A stretch of 64,000 nucleotides of DNA, taken from the NCBI RefSeq assembly GCF_964019385.1, contig NC_088649.1, positions 16,092,347 through 16,156,346 of the forward strand, given 5' to 3'. Origin of the DNA: Sycon ciliatum. Taxonomy: Eukaryota > Porifera > Calcarea > Leucosolenida > Sycettidae. The notes beneath the pieces were generated by a model. It made no database searches, was not told where the DNA came from, and saw only the letters and a program-made list of their open reading frames with translations. Positions 48,046 through 60,000 of the stretch are shown one piece after another. The first letter of the stretch is position 1. Every line of letters begins with the position of its first letter. The translations under genes and the position numbers were made by a program.

Positions 48046-48570
48046 TCATAGGAGGTCCCACCCTGCGTTAATGTTTATGCTGGGGCTCATGTCGCGAATT
48101 TGCATTGCTTCGCGTATCCTCCTCCTGGCCCGATCCGACTCAGTGGCAAGGACGCGAACCTCTTTGAATGCCGACTCACCAAGCGGCAGTACCTCGCCAC
48201 CATGGTGAAGTTGGTAGTGCTCGCCCAGGGCTTTTCCAGACGTCTTGTTGCGTGAGTTAGCATTGTGTTCTTTTGTTCGCGTTGCCACACTACGGCCAGT
48301 CTCTCCAAAATACTTCTGCGAGCATTTGCAGGTCAGACGATAAACCATGCATCCTACCTCGCTCGATTGGCATGCAACCCAGGCGGCTTTAGGCCTTCCT
48401 CGTCGCATTGGGGCAGCTGGATCCACCCACTTATGGCTGCAAGGTCCAGTGAGGCTGGACTTAGTGACGCTGTTGGAAAGCCTTGCATTCCTGTAGATTA
48501 TCTGAACATTGAGGTTGTATTTGTTTAGAAGACTGTAGTGGATGGCATCCGTTTTGAATGGTAACTTCAA
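48046..48570 (-). CDS. Element C GIY-YIG endonuclease domain
   Basis: An open frame of 174 codons. It reads TDAIHYSLLNKYNLNVQIIY, then GCMVYRLTCKCSQKYFGETG, RSVATRTKEHNA, the GIY-YIG core with a CKC metal-site-like pair, and an arginine-rich helix ATESDRARRRIREAMQIR. It would form the C-terminal nuclease of the Penelope-like protein. The true start is in the RT upstream; the ATG is internal. Confidence 0.8.
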   Translation of the reverse strand: MKLPFKTDAIHYSLLNKYNLNVQIIYRNARLSNSVTKSSLTGPCSHKWVDPAAPMRRGRPKAAWVACQSSEVGCMVYRLTCKCSQKYFGETGRSVATRTKEHNANSRNKTSGKALGEHYQLHHGGEVLPLGESAFKEVRVLATESDRARRRIREAMQIRDMSPSININAGWDLL

Positions 48571-50105
48571 CGTGGATCGATAGTCTTTCTTGTGTTTAGC
48601 AGTTCGTCTGGCTCGTTCATGAGCAGTCGCGATAACTTTGTCAGGAAAGTTGTTGAATTTTAATGTGTCAATAACCTTTTGCTCCCTTCGCTGGCGGGCT
48701 GCAGGATCAGAGGACAGGCGGGCCGCACAGAGGAATTCTGAAGATGTGATGGCGAGTTTTTGCTGCTGCGGAACACACGAATGGTAACTTCAACGTGGAT
48801 CGATAGTCTTTCTTGTGTTTAGCAGTTCGTCTGGCTCGTTCATGAGCAGTCGCGATAACTTTGTCAGGAAAGTTGTTGAATTTTAATGTGTCAATAACCT
48901 TTTGCTCCCTTCGCTGGCGGGCTGCAGGATCAGAGGACAGGCGGGCCGCACAGAGGAATTCTGAAGATGTGATGGCGAGTTTTTGCTGCTGCGGAACACA
49001 CGAGTTGAAGTCTGAGACGAGGCCACTGTGGCAAGCTTTGCGGAACAGCTCAAATGATATTGCGCCCTCGAAGGAGACATGCATAGTCGTGTCCATAAAG
49101 TCAACCGACCCAGTTTCCTCCGAAGTTTGATACGTGAACTTGATGCTTGCATTGGCAGTATTGAAGAATGCAATAAGCTGGCGGAGAAGTGCGGCCCCCA
49201 GTGTCCACAGCAAAATGATATCATTAATATAACGCTTGAAGAGTACAGGAGCACCAGTTGCGTTATGCAACAGCGAGGTTTCAAGGTCATGCATGAAGAT
49301 AATGGTAACTTCAACGTGGATCGATAGTCTTTCTTGTGTTTAGCAGTTCGTCTGGCTCGTTCATGAGCAGTCGCGATAAATTTGTCAGGAAAGTTGTTGA
49401 ATTTTAATGTGTCAATAACCTTTTGCTCCCTTCGCTGGCGGGCTGCAGGATCAGAGGACAGGCGGGCCGCACAGAGGAATTCTGAAGATGTGATGGCGAG
49501 TTTTTGCTGCTGCGGAACACACGAGTTGAAGTCTGAGACGAGGCCACTGTGGCAAGCTTTGCGGAACAGCTCAAATGATATTGCGCCCTCGAAGGAGACA
49601 TGCATAGTCGTGTCCATAAAGTCAACCGACCCAGTTTCCTCCGAAGTTTGATACGTGAACTTGATGCTTGCATTGGCAGTATTGAAGAATGCAATAAGCT
49701 GGCGGAGAAGTGCGGCCCCCAGTGTCCACAGCAAAATGATATCATTAATATAACGCTTGAAGAGTACAGGAGCACCAGTTGCGTTATGCAACAGCGAGGT
49801 TTCAAGGTCATGCATGAAGATAATCGCAAACGGTGGTGCTAGGTTGTTACCCATGGAGATGCCTTCCCTCTGGTGGTAGACCTTCTCACCAAATCTGGGA
49901 TAATTGGATCTTAGAACGAAGTTTAACAGCTCTTCGATCTGCTCCATGCTTAAACCAAAATAATGTGTCAACAGACTCGATGTGCTGCTGCAGGACTTAA
50001 GCGACCGCCTCCACCACTTCAGCGATAAGGATACTTGGGTGAAGAGCGACCACGTCCATTGTAACGATGATGGTCCCCGCTGGGGCTGTGGTGTATAGTA
50101 TTTAT
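48571..50105 (-). pseudogene. Element C reverse transcriptase, duplicated and frame-broken
   Basis: Minus-strand frames contain IIVTMDVVALHPSI (motif A), then after a shift EKVYHQREGISMGNNLAPPF (motif B), FKRYINDIILLW (motif C; usual Y-x-D-D is YIND), and VDFMDTTMHVSFEGAISFEL, FRKACHSGLVSDFN. The block from motif C onward is present twice because of the 521-bp duplication, in two frames. The copies differ by a single base seen (ACTTTG against AATTTG near 48862/49380), so the duplication is very recent or an assembly error. Confidence 0.75.
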
Positions 50106-50107
50106 TT

Positions 50108-50700
50108 AACATCGAACAACTCAACAGTGTTGACAAACAAATTTAAAGAGCGGCGATGAGGCAAAAAGGAAGAAGAAAAGTTAAAAGATGAGGCTATAGC
50201 CAATGTGAAGACACAGTAAAGGTAAAGATAATGAAGAACATACATGAGGTGTGACTTGCACCAATGAAAAAGAAGTAAATAAGGATATACAACGGTCACT
50301 CAAGGATAAACAACGTTCACCACACATTGGTAACGCGGCCAAAAAGGAAGTTAAGAAAGTGGTTAACGCGCATTGGGTCCTTCAAAAACTTGTTGAATTT
50401 CTGCATGAAATGCTGAGTGTGCGAAGAACTGCGGAGTTTAGAGGGTAGCTCATTAAAGAACAACGCAGCACGGTTCGAAAAAGAATTGACACCATCAGAA
50501 GTACGAAATCTGTACACTGCAATGGATGGGGTGGTTTGGCTCCTCGTACAACGGGCCGCACGAGGCTTAGGGAAGAAGGAGGAGAGCGAAGGTAGAGGGT
50601 GAGAGACAAAATTGCGATGTAGGGGTGGTTGCACAACTGTTAATATATCATGGCTGCACTGGGGTTCTTGAGTAGGAATTTGTTGGCGAGTCATTTACAT
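50108..50700 (-). pseudogene. CR1/Jockey-like LINE 3' fragment
   Basis: The minus-strand frame reads YRFRTSDGVNSFSNRAALFF, NELPSKLRSSSHTQHFMQK and FNKFLKDPM, the C-terminal segment that follows the RT in many CR1/Jockey LINEs (...W N.LP..LR...). The minus-strand 3' end holds ATAAATAC at about 50100. It is probably inserted into element C. Confidence 0.65.
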
Positions 50701-51429
50701 ACAAGCTCACTCCTACAATGCAGTAGCGTTGTCTTGTCTGCAGCCATGATCTGCAGGTTTTCTTCTAGGCGGAGGTTGCACATCTTGCTGATGTGCCTAT
50801 CGATTTCCAACTTAGATGTATAAGAGATGTATAAACTTACTTCGAAGTAGATGTATGAAAATACGGTGTGGGTATGAGCCGAAAGAAGCTATGCGTCCTC
50901 CTACAGGAATTTGCAACACACTGCAAAGTCTTGATCTGCTTATGATAAAACTGCATCATAAACTGAGCAAATCACACTCATACTCCTCATCATCGACAGT
51001 AGTATCCTTTGTTACTTATCTTGCATACTCGATAGTCACAATAGTAGGGCCACTTCCGATGGCGTTCCTAAACAGCATCCCCAGCCTACCCACTATCCCA
51101 GGTCTGCAGAGATCCTTAGAGGAAGAGCAAACGGCTGAATCATGAAATACTGGTAATGTCTGTATTCTTGCCGAGTCTCACGCAAACCGTGACAATTTTG
51201 TTTTCTGTATTCTTGTTCGTCAGGCAAGACTTACAGTTTAATTAATTGAGGTGTGTCATGAGGCAGTCCACCGGGAAGATAGCGGAGATTATTATTTTCC
51301 AAATACCTGAACAAGGAAAGAGTATGAAGGAATGTTGGAAATTGTGTGACAGGGAAATTTAAGGTTTTCATCTTGAAGCATTTTTTTAAAGAGAGCATAA
51401 TTATCTGAGAAAACCAGAAACGCTGGGCG
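50701..51429. other. Unassigned stretch
   Basis: A plus-strand frame at 50816-51145 has no recognised domain. Nothing else supported. Confidence 0.3.
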
Positions 51430-52080
51430 GGCCATCTCTCTGATTTCACTCAAAATTTGCAAGTAGGTTTCCTTTTGGGTCTACAACAATCATGCAAAAG
51501 GGCTCGTAACACCTTGGCTAAAATGGGCCCAAAATACGACTGAATATTGGGTCCAAAACGAGCGCTGGTACAGCGTACGCAATGGAGCTAAGAACAAACC
51601 ACCACCATGCCAACATTACCTCACCTGAGCAGTCTTCACATCACCACCACATAGAGCCATGGCTACATCCAGGAAAGCAATGGCCATCATCTCCAAATAT
51701 CACTAAATTGCATCGCTAGAATAGCCAAATGTCAAGGGCCATAGCGGGAGCCATTTACGCGGTCTATTTTTCTGAATCATGCACTGCAGGATAGTGGACT
51801 AACTCCACTACCACCCAGGACATGTCTCGTAAAAAAAGGGTTCCAGATTTTCTGGAAATAAACAAATTCAAATATTTTCACTTCACCACATTGCAACATT
51901 GCCAATTTCATACCCGACGACGGAAAGAGCCTTCTCAAGCTCAAACACCAGGCACTGCTCCAGACACCAGCACGCCAAACACTGCAGCGTGCTCACCTCT
52001 ACCGAGTCTGACAAGAAAATTCGAAATGACAACCCTTGTCACTCCAAACAACAACCATTTCCTTTCCTGACTAACTCGAA
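51430..52080 (+). repeat. Dispersed repeat family R1, copy 2
   Basis: Collinear with 20520-21230. Its last 120 bp (about 51945-52065) are repeated in inverted orientation at 54560-54685. Confidence 0.6.
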
Positions 52081-54559
52081 TTTCACTAGCAGCAAAGCTC
52101 TGCAGAAGTGCAAACATATTGAACAAATCTCGATTTGTGCGATCCAAGCACGATATTTTTGCGTCCTGAAACTGGCCTTGTGCCGACCACCGCGTGACAT
52201 AGCAGATCGACGGATTTGATCGATTTGATCGACAATCAAGACCAGAATCAAAATCTAGATGATCAGGTTGATCAGCAACATGATATTTTGCTATGCTACT
52301 ACTGTGATGTATGATGGAATGCTGCTTGAGTGAAACCATGAAGAGGCACGATGCCCTGCACTTCATGATTTGGGATCTAGCTGCAACCTGTTTTCCAGGA
52401 ATATCATTTGAAATTTCGACCACGTAGCATACTGACCAACCACCAAAATCTCAATCCCTTGACAATACATGCAGAATCCCTGGATTTTTCGCAAAATCCC
52501 TGGATGGCACAAAAACAAGTGAAAAGGGCTTTTCCCGCCAAAAAAAAGTTCAACTCTGCAGATCTGCGTACGGCACAGTTCAACCCTGCACTGCAGTTCG
52601 ATCAGTCGGCGCGTCGGCGCCCAACTATAGCGCCTGTCAGTGCAGATCTTGTGGTCAGGTCTTGAAAGTGCCGTTTACAGTACGAAGTGCAAGTGCGCAC
52701 CGTACATATTTTTGAAAAAACCGGGACATTCAAACCAAATCCATGGAGTTTTCAGGAAAATCCTGTATCAGACGAAACTGTGACTTGTCCGGGATTTTCC
52801 TTGAAATCCCCAGGACCCCGGGAGTAGTGTTGATTTCCTCGATTTTCCCAGGAAAACCGGGAGGGTTGGCCAGTATGACAGGTATGACAGGTTCGAGCAC
52901 TTGCTTTTCGGGTGCACCCCGGAGAGATCGACTTGTTGGGTACGGAAATGCATCCACGGCTATTTCGTGTATCTGGTAAGTTGGTCGTGTGTTTCGTGCA
53001 TTTTTTTAGGATGCCAACAGAAATTTTGTGTTTCACGCATGGATGACATCTGTTGCCGGAGCGACATAGCTCGACAAAGAGAATAAAGTTGATTCCTATC
53101 GACATAATGTCTCTATTCCCACCTGATCTATATTCCTGCAACCAGATAACGTGATGAGCTCACTGATTAGAGTGTCGACCTTTTTGAGACAAATGGTTGC
53201 TCGACAAGAAAATTACAACAAGCAGACGTAGGCTCGCTCCTCACCGAACCTGAGGAAAACCCACACCTTGCTGCATGCTGCGAACTCCGGCAACTCGGGT
53301 AAATGTATGCAAACATCGTGTTGCTGATCAGCCTTCATCGTCCAGATTTTAATTCTGATCTTGATTGTCGATCAACTCGATCAAATCCGTCGATCTGTTC
53401 CAGAGTGCAGATCCTGCGACTTACGGCCGAGAAACGCCAGAGCAAGTGGAGGATGGCCCGGCTGAGTGCTTTCGATTTCACACTTGGATTGATTCATAAA
53501 TCCATTCGCATGCATTCAAGTCGTTCGATTTCCATGTCGTGAGCCCTGGAATCGATTCGGAATCGATTCCACGGATCCACATGGGGTGATGTGAAAAAAA
53601 GAAAGAAAAGAAGCCACGTGTTGAAAAAGTCATGACGGTACTAAAATGGTCCGCCACATGCACATGCACACAACTCCATCAAACCTCTTCCAGCAACAAA
53701 ATAGGGGAAAGGCAAAATAAAGGAGGGAGAAGAAAATGCTGGCAAAAAATGTTCATAGAATAACTAGGCACAGTTGCTTCAGCACAATTTGTTACTCTTG
53801 GCACTGCTGTGCTCCAGTAACAAACAAGGAACATCATAAACGGAGCAATATCGCACCGAGCAGGGAACAGCATTTCTTCTGTCTCGTCATCATCAAACAC
53901 CGTCGAGATCGGGAATGCCACATCATTGTCCATTTTTCAGGCAACACTTAGCATCAAAGTAAACATGGAATATTCTACATGCGAAAGTGACTACATCATG
54001 TACAAGTACATGTGAAAGAAAAGCGATGAGGAGAAAGTCAGTATCAAACAGCAGTTTTTTCGTGAAATCTATGACTTATGGCCCTTTTCCTGAAATTTTT
54101 TGGCAGTGTCAATATATTGACACTATATATTGACACTGCCAAAAATAAGTCTGTACACATTACCAGACAGATATAATGTACAAACTGGGCTTGCATGCTT
54201 TTTCATGTACAACATACAACTTGTTCAAAATTACAAAGCATGTTCCATATAAGCATTCATCCATATTGGAATTCAAGCCCACATTATTACACATATGTCA
54301 TAACAGAATTGCAGCACTTCCAAATTAGGAACTCCAAATGCTCTTGGGGCCCCTAGCATTTTGGCGGCCTACTTGTATCTATGCATAATTTAGTGCCACT
54401 CTCGCCTGCATAAATTCTGTTGTGTTTTTACATTTCTCTTCACTCCGATGAGCTGCCTTAGACAGCGAAACTGGTCAGTCCTTTAAAAAGATTTGTAAAA
54501 CCGAAAATATGTGTTCTGTGAAACAACTTCTGTCGGGGATGTTTCCCTCTTCAGTAAAT
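52081..54559. other. Non-coding repeat-derived stretch
   Basis: 52190-52285 and 53310-53400 are inverted copies of each other (GATCGACAATCAAGACCAGA type). Near 53150 a GATGAGCTCACTGATTAGAG block resembles a decayed tRNA D arm. 52730-52860 is rich in CCCGGGA/TTTTCC motifs. No coding region was recognised. Confidence 0.4.
54097..54145. repeat. Perfect hairpin, 20-bp arms
   Basis: TTTTTGGCAGTGTCAATATA is followed after nine bases by its exact complement. It lies in AT-rich non-coding DNA. Confidence 0.9.
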
Positions 54560-54690
54560 TAATGATTGTTGTTTGGAGTGACAAGGGTTGTTGGTTCAAA
54601 TTTCTTTTCAGACTCGGTGGAGGTGACCACGCTGCAGTGTTTGGCGTGCTGGCGTCTGGAGCGGTGCCTGGTGTTGGAGCTTGAGGGGGC
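54560..54690 (-). repeat. Inverted fragment of repeat R1
   Basis: Complementary to 51940-52065 (GGAGTGACAAGGGTTGT, GCGTGCTGGCGTCTGGAGC blocks). Confidence 0.7.
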
Positions 54691-55277
54691 GCTTTCCGTC
54701 GTCCTCACCGATTTGAATGAGTTCGGGTCAGTTCGCCCGACTGGTTTGCTATGGAGCGAGTATTAAATACTGTAAGTCGGTGAGTGGCAACATGTATAGA
54801 CTAGAATCATTCGGTTCCGAACGCCAATATCTGTACACCGCCGGGCGTTTTCCAAAAGCGGCCAGATAGATTTTCTTCATTTCTTCAAGAAGTACTGCCA
54901 GCTATATGGTTCATGCAATAAACATTAGCTATTCGGTATTGAATCAATGTTAACGACCTACAGTCCGTTTCAAAAAGATGAGCAATCCTGGCGATCGCCC
55001 GCGGAGTTTGCCGTCTTACCGTATGAGCACTCGAGAGCTGCCTGGAAAAACTCACTGTGAACTGGAAGAAATATTCCGTGCGAAAGCAGGAAGAATGACA
55101 ACTCACTCACGTCGATACAGTCATGCACGTCTCGTTTACAACAGAGTTCTTCCTCGTATCTATAATGGATTCAGAGAGAACTTGTCGAAACGAAAGTGTT
55201 GTAAATGTTGACGAGCGGTATGGGTCCCACTTCGTTTTGCGATCAAATAGTTTCTTTGAGCTGCGATGCAATTTTAT
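54691..55277. other. Unassigned stretch
   Basis: A plus-strand frame at 54978-55211 shows no recognised domain. Nothing supported. Confidence 0.3.
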
Positions 55278-55715
55278 TAGTGGTGAAACGAATATTCGAA
55301 TATTCGAACATTCGTTCGGTTTGTCACATTCGAATATTCGTTACGTCACATTCGAGTATTCGTTACGTCACTTCGAATGCAGTGCATGTACGTACATGCA
55401 CGCCGAACATGGTACAGTGCAGTAGGTACAGCCTGCCTGTGACTTTGTACTGCATGCATGCACATGTATGTCCATACTGGACTGCCAATGTTGCACATAA
55501 CAGGTATGAACTTCGAAGTACCCTTACGTGGCAGTACATTTTACGTGGCACTACCGTTTGTCATACCTAATAATAAATTAGTATTGACAATATCCATCAA
55601 ATGACTGAGAGGAGGGCATGTGATGTCATCTGTGTTACCAAAAGAATATTCGTTCATTCGTTCGTTAAGCTGAAGAATATTCGACAAGTAGGTTTTGACA
55701 TTCGTTTCACCACTA
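55278..55715. mobile_element. hAT-type MITE
   Basis: Ends TAGTGGTGAAACGAAT and its exact complement ATTCGTTTCACCACTA; the TAGTGG start is typical of hAT elements. Eight-base flanks AATTTTAT and AATTATTT agree at six positions. The interior has repeated GAATATTCG motifs and no ORF. Confidence 0.75.
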
Positions 55716-55892
55716 AATTATTTTATTTTATTTTTATTTATTTCACCTTACCGTCGCCAGAGAATATAGGCCAATATGGAGGGAGGGGGCAGTAGCCAGC
55801 CATGGCAGTAAACAAAAACAAAGCAGAAAAATAAATATTACACATTACTGGAGGCAAAGAGAAACAAACCTCGATAAAGAATTAGCAGTTAC

Positions 55893-56114
55893 TGTACTTT
55901 CCGGGGTATAAGCCACACTTTTTTTCGCTAAAAATCGGACCAAAATCACCACTGCGGCTTATACACCGAATATGCTTGCGCGAATGAATGCTAAGCATAC
56001 ATCAGTATGCATGCTGACGTCACGTTACATGTCATTCGACCCTGTGTTGCTATCCCGGCACTTTTACTAGTTCTAGTCACGGCGCGGGCTACACCATACG
56101 GTACGCGTATACGG
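55893..56114. mobile_element. TA-type MITE end interrupted by the BEL element
   Basis: TACTGTACTTTCCGGGGTAT followed by AAGCCACAC resembles the TACCGTATTTTCCGG...TAAGC ends of a widespread mariner-type MITE group. The inverted partner end is not seen before the BEL LTR starts at 56115 and may lie beyond the window on the far side of that element. Confidence 0.45.
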
Positions 56115-56991
56115 TGTTACGGAGGTTTATCGTCCCGTAACGGACTAAAGATCGGTTGGCTTGCACGAAACAAGGAAGACTCGAAACTCAACGAACGTCG
56201 CCATTCTTCTCTCCAAAATCTGTTCAAGCTCACAACGAGCTCCGTCGAAAACTTGATCGACAGCAAAAATAAAAGAGCGTACGTGTTCGTACGCGTGCAG
56301 AGTGCAATATTGCAATGTGCAATGCAGTGCAATGCCCAAAAACAGAAACCCGTGACGAATGCATGCGGCAAATACGGCGTCGCGTCCGGAATCGCGGTAC
56401 GCGACGACGCGTTTGCGGAAATCAAGATATGAAAACGCTGCGTCAGTGCAGAAGCAAGAAAACAAGAGAAACGAAAATTCAAGTGTGAATTGTAAAGAAA
56501 AGAGAACAAAGGACTTGAAATACTTCCTGTGCAGAGAATCTGTGCTGGTGAAATATGTCTATCAATCTGCCAGTGAGTGGCAACACCCCAACGGGTGATG
56601 ACAAACCCTGTCAGAAACTGCGGGGCGTAGAATAGAAAAACTATGGAACGCGGAACGAACTAAATCAGGTGAGAATCTGCACAACGATAATTATGGCAAT
56701 TCCTGTGGAACGAATGTCTATTACAACCGACTAGAGAATAGATCTTGACTGCTACTTTGTAATTCATACAACTAGCGCGATACTAATAAGGAGAACTGAA
56801 TTGTATCGACGCAACAATATGTCTCAACTACAAACGCTATATTAAAATACAACAATAAATTCTGAGAATAATTACGCAATTCGAAGATGTCAAGGCACAT
56901 ACATGAAAGCAAACTAATAACACAAATCCATGAACCACGACAAGATTACGTAGCTGCATCAGTTCACATTGTGGCGAACGTCTTCAGCACA
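56115..56991 (-). repeat. BEL 3' LTR (877 bp)
   Basis: Runs TGTTACGGAGG...TTCAGCACA on the plus strand, so on the element strand it starts TGTGCTGAAGACG and ends CCTCCGTAACA. It includes internal ATAAAAGAG/TTTTATT sequence near 56265, possibly core promoter or polyadenylation signals. Confidence 0.9.
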
Positions 56992-57006
56992 TCCTCCCCT
57001 TCTTGA
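56992..57006 (-). promoter_or_regulatory. Polypurine tract
   Basis: On the element strand ATCAAGAAGGGGAGGA immediately precedes the 3' LTR, the normal plus-strand primer. Confidence 0.85.
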
Positions 57007-57017
57007 TCCGACTAGGA

Positions 57018-60000
57018 TCAATCTACAAACTCTAGAGGGCATACCTTCGTAATTGGTCGGGTCATTCGCTTACCGGCGACCTGCACTTCGACGACGCGTA
57101 CCTTCCCGTCAGCGCCCGGGAAGGTCTGAGTGACTCGACCCAATGGCCATTGACCACGTGGGGAATCAGGTTGGATGACTAGGACAACGTCGTCACAGCT
57201 GACGTCCTTACGCTCGGCAAGCCACTTCCGGCGCTGATTCAATGCCGGAACCCATTCTGTCAGCCAACGCTGCCAGAAGTGCTGCAGCAGCTCTTGGATA
57301 CGACGCCACCGGTTCCTCGGGTGAAATGGCTGAGTGTCCACTGACTCGGGTGCATACTGACCACCGGCTTGCCCAGTCAGGAAGTGGTTGGGTGTCAAGG
57401 GACTCACATCTGCAGGGTTGGCGCTTTGGAAGGTCAGTGGGCGCGAGTTGAGTAGGGCTTCCGCACCTGTGAAGGCAGTCATCAACTCTTCATCTGTAAT
57501 GTCTGCGTTCCCTAGGATCTTGGCAGTTGCTCTTTTCGCTGACTTGATCATGGCTTCGTGCGCTCCGCCGAAATGCGGGGCGAGTGGTGGGTTGAATGAC
57601 CAGTCCATCTTGCGGTTTGCTGCTGACCGCTGGATGGCATCTTTGTCGAGCGCATCGACCAGCTCTCGCAGCTCCCGATTAGCGCCGATAAAGTTCGTTC
57701 CATTGTCCGACAGAACTTGCACTGGTAGTCCACGGCGATGGGCAAAACGTGAGAATGCGCGCAGGAATGAATCAGTATCAAGCCCATACGCAAGCTCCAG
57801 ATGAACTGCACGACTTAACAGACAGGTGAAGAGGCACAAGTATCGCTTCTGACGTGCTCTTCCACGGCCTTGGATTGTGATATACGGCCCAGCAAAGTCC
57901 ACGGCTGTCTTAGCAAATGCTCGAAGTGGTGGCTCCAGACGACTCTTCGGAAGGGGTGCCATCACTTGCTCAGCTGGCTTCGCCCTCGTGCGTATGCACC
58001 GCGCACATTCGTGTTCCCACTCCCGTATCACCTCTCGAGCAGCCACTATCCAGAATCTCTCGCATACCGATGAAAGTGTCTGGTTGGTACCGCCGTGCTG
58101 CTGCAATTCGTGGTGATGCTTAACCACTAACTTCGTGATATGGTGGTGTCGTGGCAGAATAACTGGGTAACGTACGTCGTACGGTAGCCACTCTGCGTAC
58201 TTCGTTCGACCGTCGCAACGTAACAGACCATCTTCGTCGACTCTGGGACTTAGCTTGCTGAGAACTGAACTAGCTGGAAGGGCCTTGCCATTTGCTAGCG
58301 CCTGCAGCTCTTGTCCAAAGGCGTCTGCTTGTGCGCCCTTGAACAACAGACGCTCAGCGTCTTGAAGCTCTGAGACTGTCAGCTCCCCCGTGGCGCGCTG
58401 ATTACTGCTCACATTACTGATGAAGCGTAACACCAATCCTGTTATTCGTACGAGACGCTGAAAATCTGAATAACGCTCTGGGGTTAATCGCCACATGGTG
58501 TCGGTGTTTGATGTGGTTACACTGGCAAATGTTGACGGAAGCGCTGCTGTCTTGCGGACTTCTGCAGCAGCTGTTGGTGATGCTGTCGTGGTAGCTGCTG
58601 GTTGTGGCCACTCTGTAGATGGCTGCAGGAGAAAGGCAGGACCTTCCCACCACAAGCTGCTCTCCGCGAGGTTCGTTACCGTTGCGCCTCGGGACACGAG
58701 ATCTGCTGGATTGAGCGCTGCCGGGACATAGCGCCACTGCCCAGGTCGAGTTAGCGTCTGGATGTAGCCGATCCGATGTGCGATGAATGGCTTGTATTGC
58801 CGACTGGGTTGCCGGACCCAATGGAATACATCCATGGAATCAGTCCAGAAGACTGCATTCTGCAGCTGTAGCTGTGTTGCTGAAGCAACTGCAGATCCGA
58901 GTTCTGCTGCGGTTACTGCAGCCATCAACTCGAGCCGAGGAATGCTGATCGCTTGCAGCGGAGCGACGCGACTCTTTGCTGCCACGAACCGAGCCACGAC
59001 ATCACTGCTATCCTGGCTGCGCATGTATACGGCTGCGCCGTAAGCGAGACTGGATGCATCTGCAAACACATGCAGCTGCTGCTGGCTGTTAGTCAAGCTG
59101 AGGCATCTTGGGACTCTGATTGACACGAGTTGCTGTAGTTGCTGAAACCACCTGGTTGCTGAGGCTTTCAGTAGCGGATTCAGTTCTTCGTCCCAGTTTG
59201 TGCCGGACGTCCATATGTCCTGCATAATGATCTTGCCCTGCACAACTACTGGTGCAATCAGGCCTAGCGGGTCGAAGAGCTGACTGATGCGCTGCAGAAA
59301 CTGGCGCTTCGTGCTGATTGTTTCACTTGAGGTTGCCGGACGGAACGAGAACACGTCTTCGGCTGCTTTCCAGAGAATGCCGAGAGCTTTAACCGCCGGT
59401 AGCTCCCCAGACTCCAGATTGATTTCGGCTGCTCGTAGCTCTGCTGGGATGGCTTCGAGCACTTCCGGTGCATTCGACAGCCACTTGCGTGCACTCATGC
59501 CGGCTCCAGCCCACATCGCTGACAGATCGTGGTACAGCTTCTTGCCGTCTGCTACAGTTTCCACCGAATCCAGCGTATCGTCCATGTAGGTGGAGTCAAG
59601 TATGGACTCGGCTGCTCGGGGGCTTTCTTCTCGGTGTCGTCTAGCGTGTTCCTGCGCAACAAATTGTGCCAGAAACGGTGACACGCAGAGGCCGAACACA
59701 ACTCTCTCAAATTCATACGTATCGGGTGGCTTACTGGTGTCGAGATTTCGCCACAGGAAACGTAGGCAGGGACGGTCGGCTGGTGCTACCTTCACTTGCA
59801 GGTACATTTCTGATATGTCGCATACGATGGCGACTGGGTGCTGCCGAAAGCGAAGGAGAACATCAAAGAGACTGCGTTGCAGCTTCGGGCCCGCGTGGAG
59901 GTGTTCATTTAGTGAGTCGCCTTGGCAGCGTGCCGCCGCGTCAAACACTATCCGCAGCTTCGTTGTGCTCTTGTCCGGTCTTAGGACGGGAAAGTGTGGA

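Larger units (their letters stand above)
48014..50105 (-). mobile_element. Penelope-like element C with internal tandem duplications
   Basis: A minus-strand RT and GIY-YIG element of a third family. The repeated start AATGGTAACTTCAACGTGG occurs at 48557, 48780 and 49301, so stretches of 223 and 521 bp are tandemly duplicated inside the RT/linker region. Its 5' end is lost at about 50105, where a LINE 3' end begins. Confidence 0.8.

Noticed and set aside
53150..53210. tRNA-like D arm near 53.15 kb
   Set aside because: No B box at proper spacing and no anticodon stem could be drawn.
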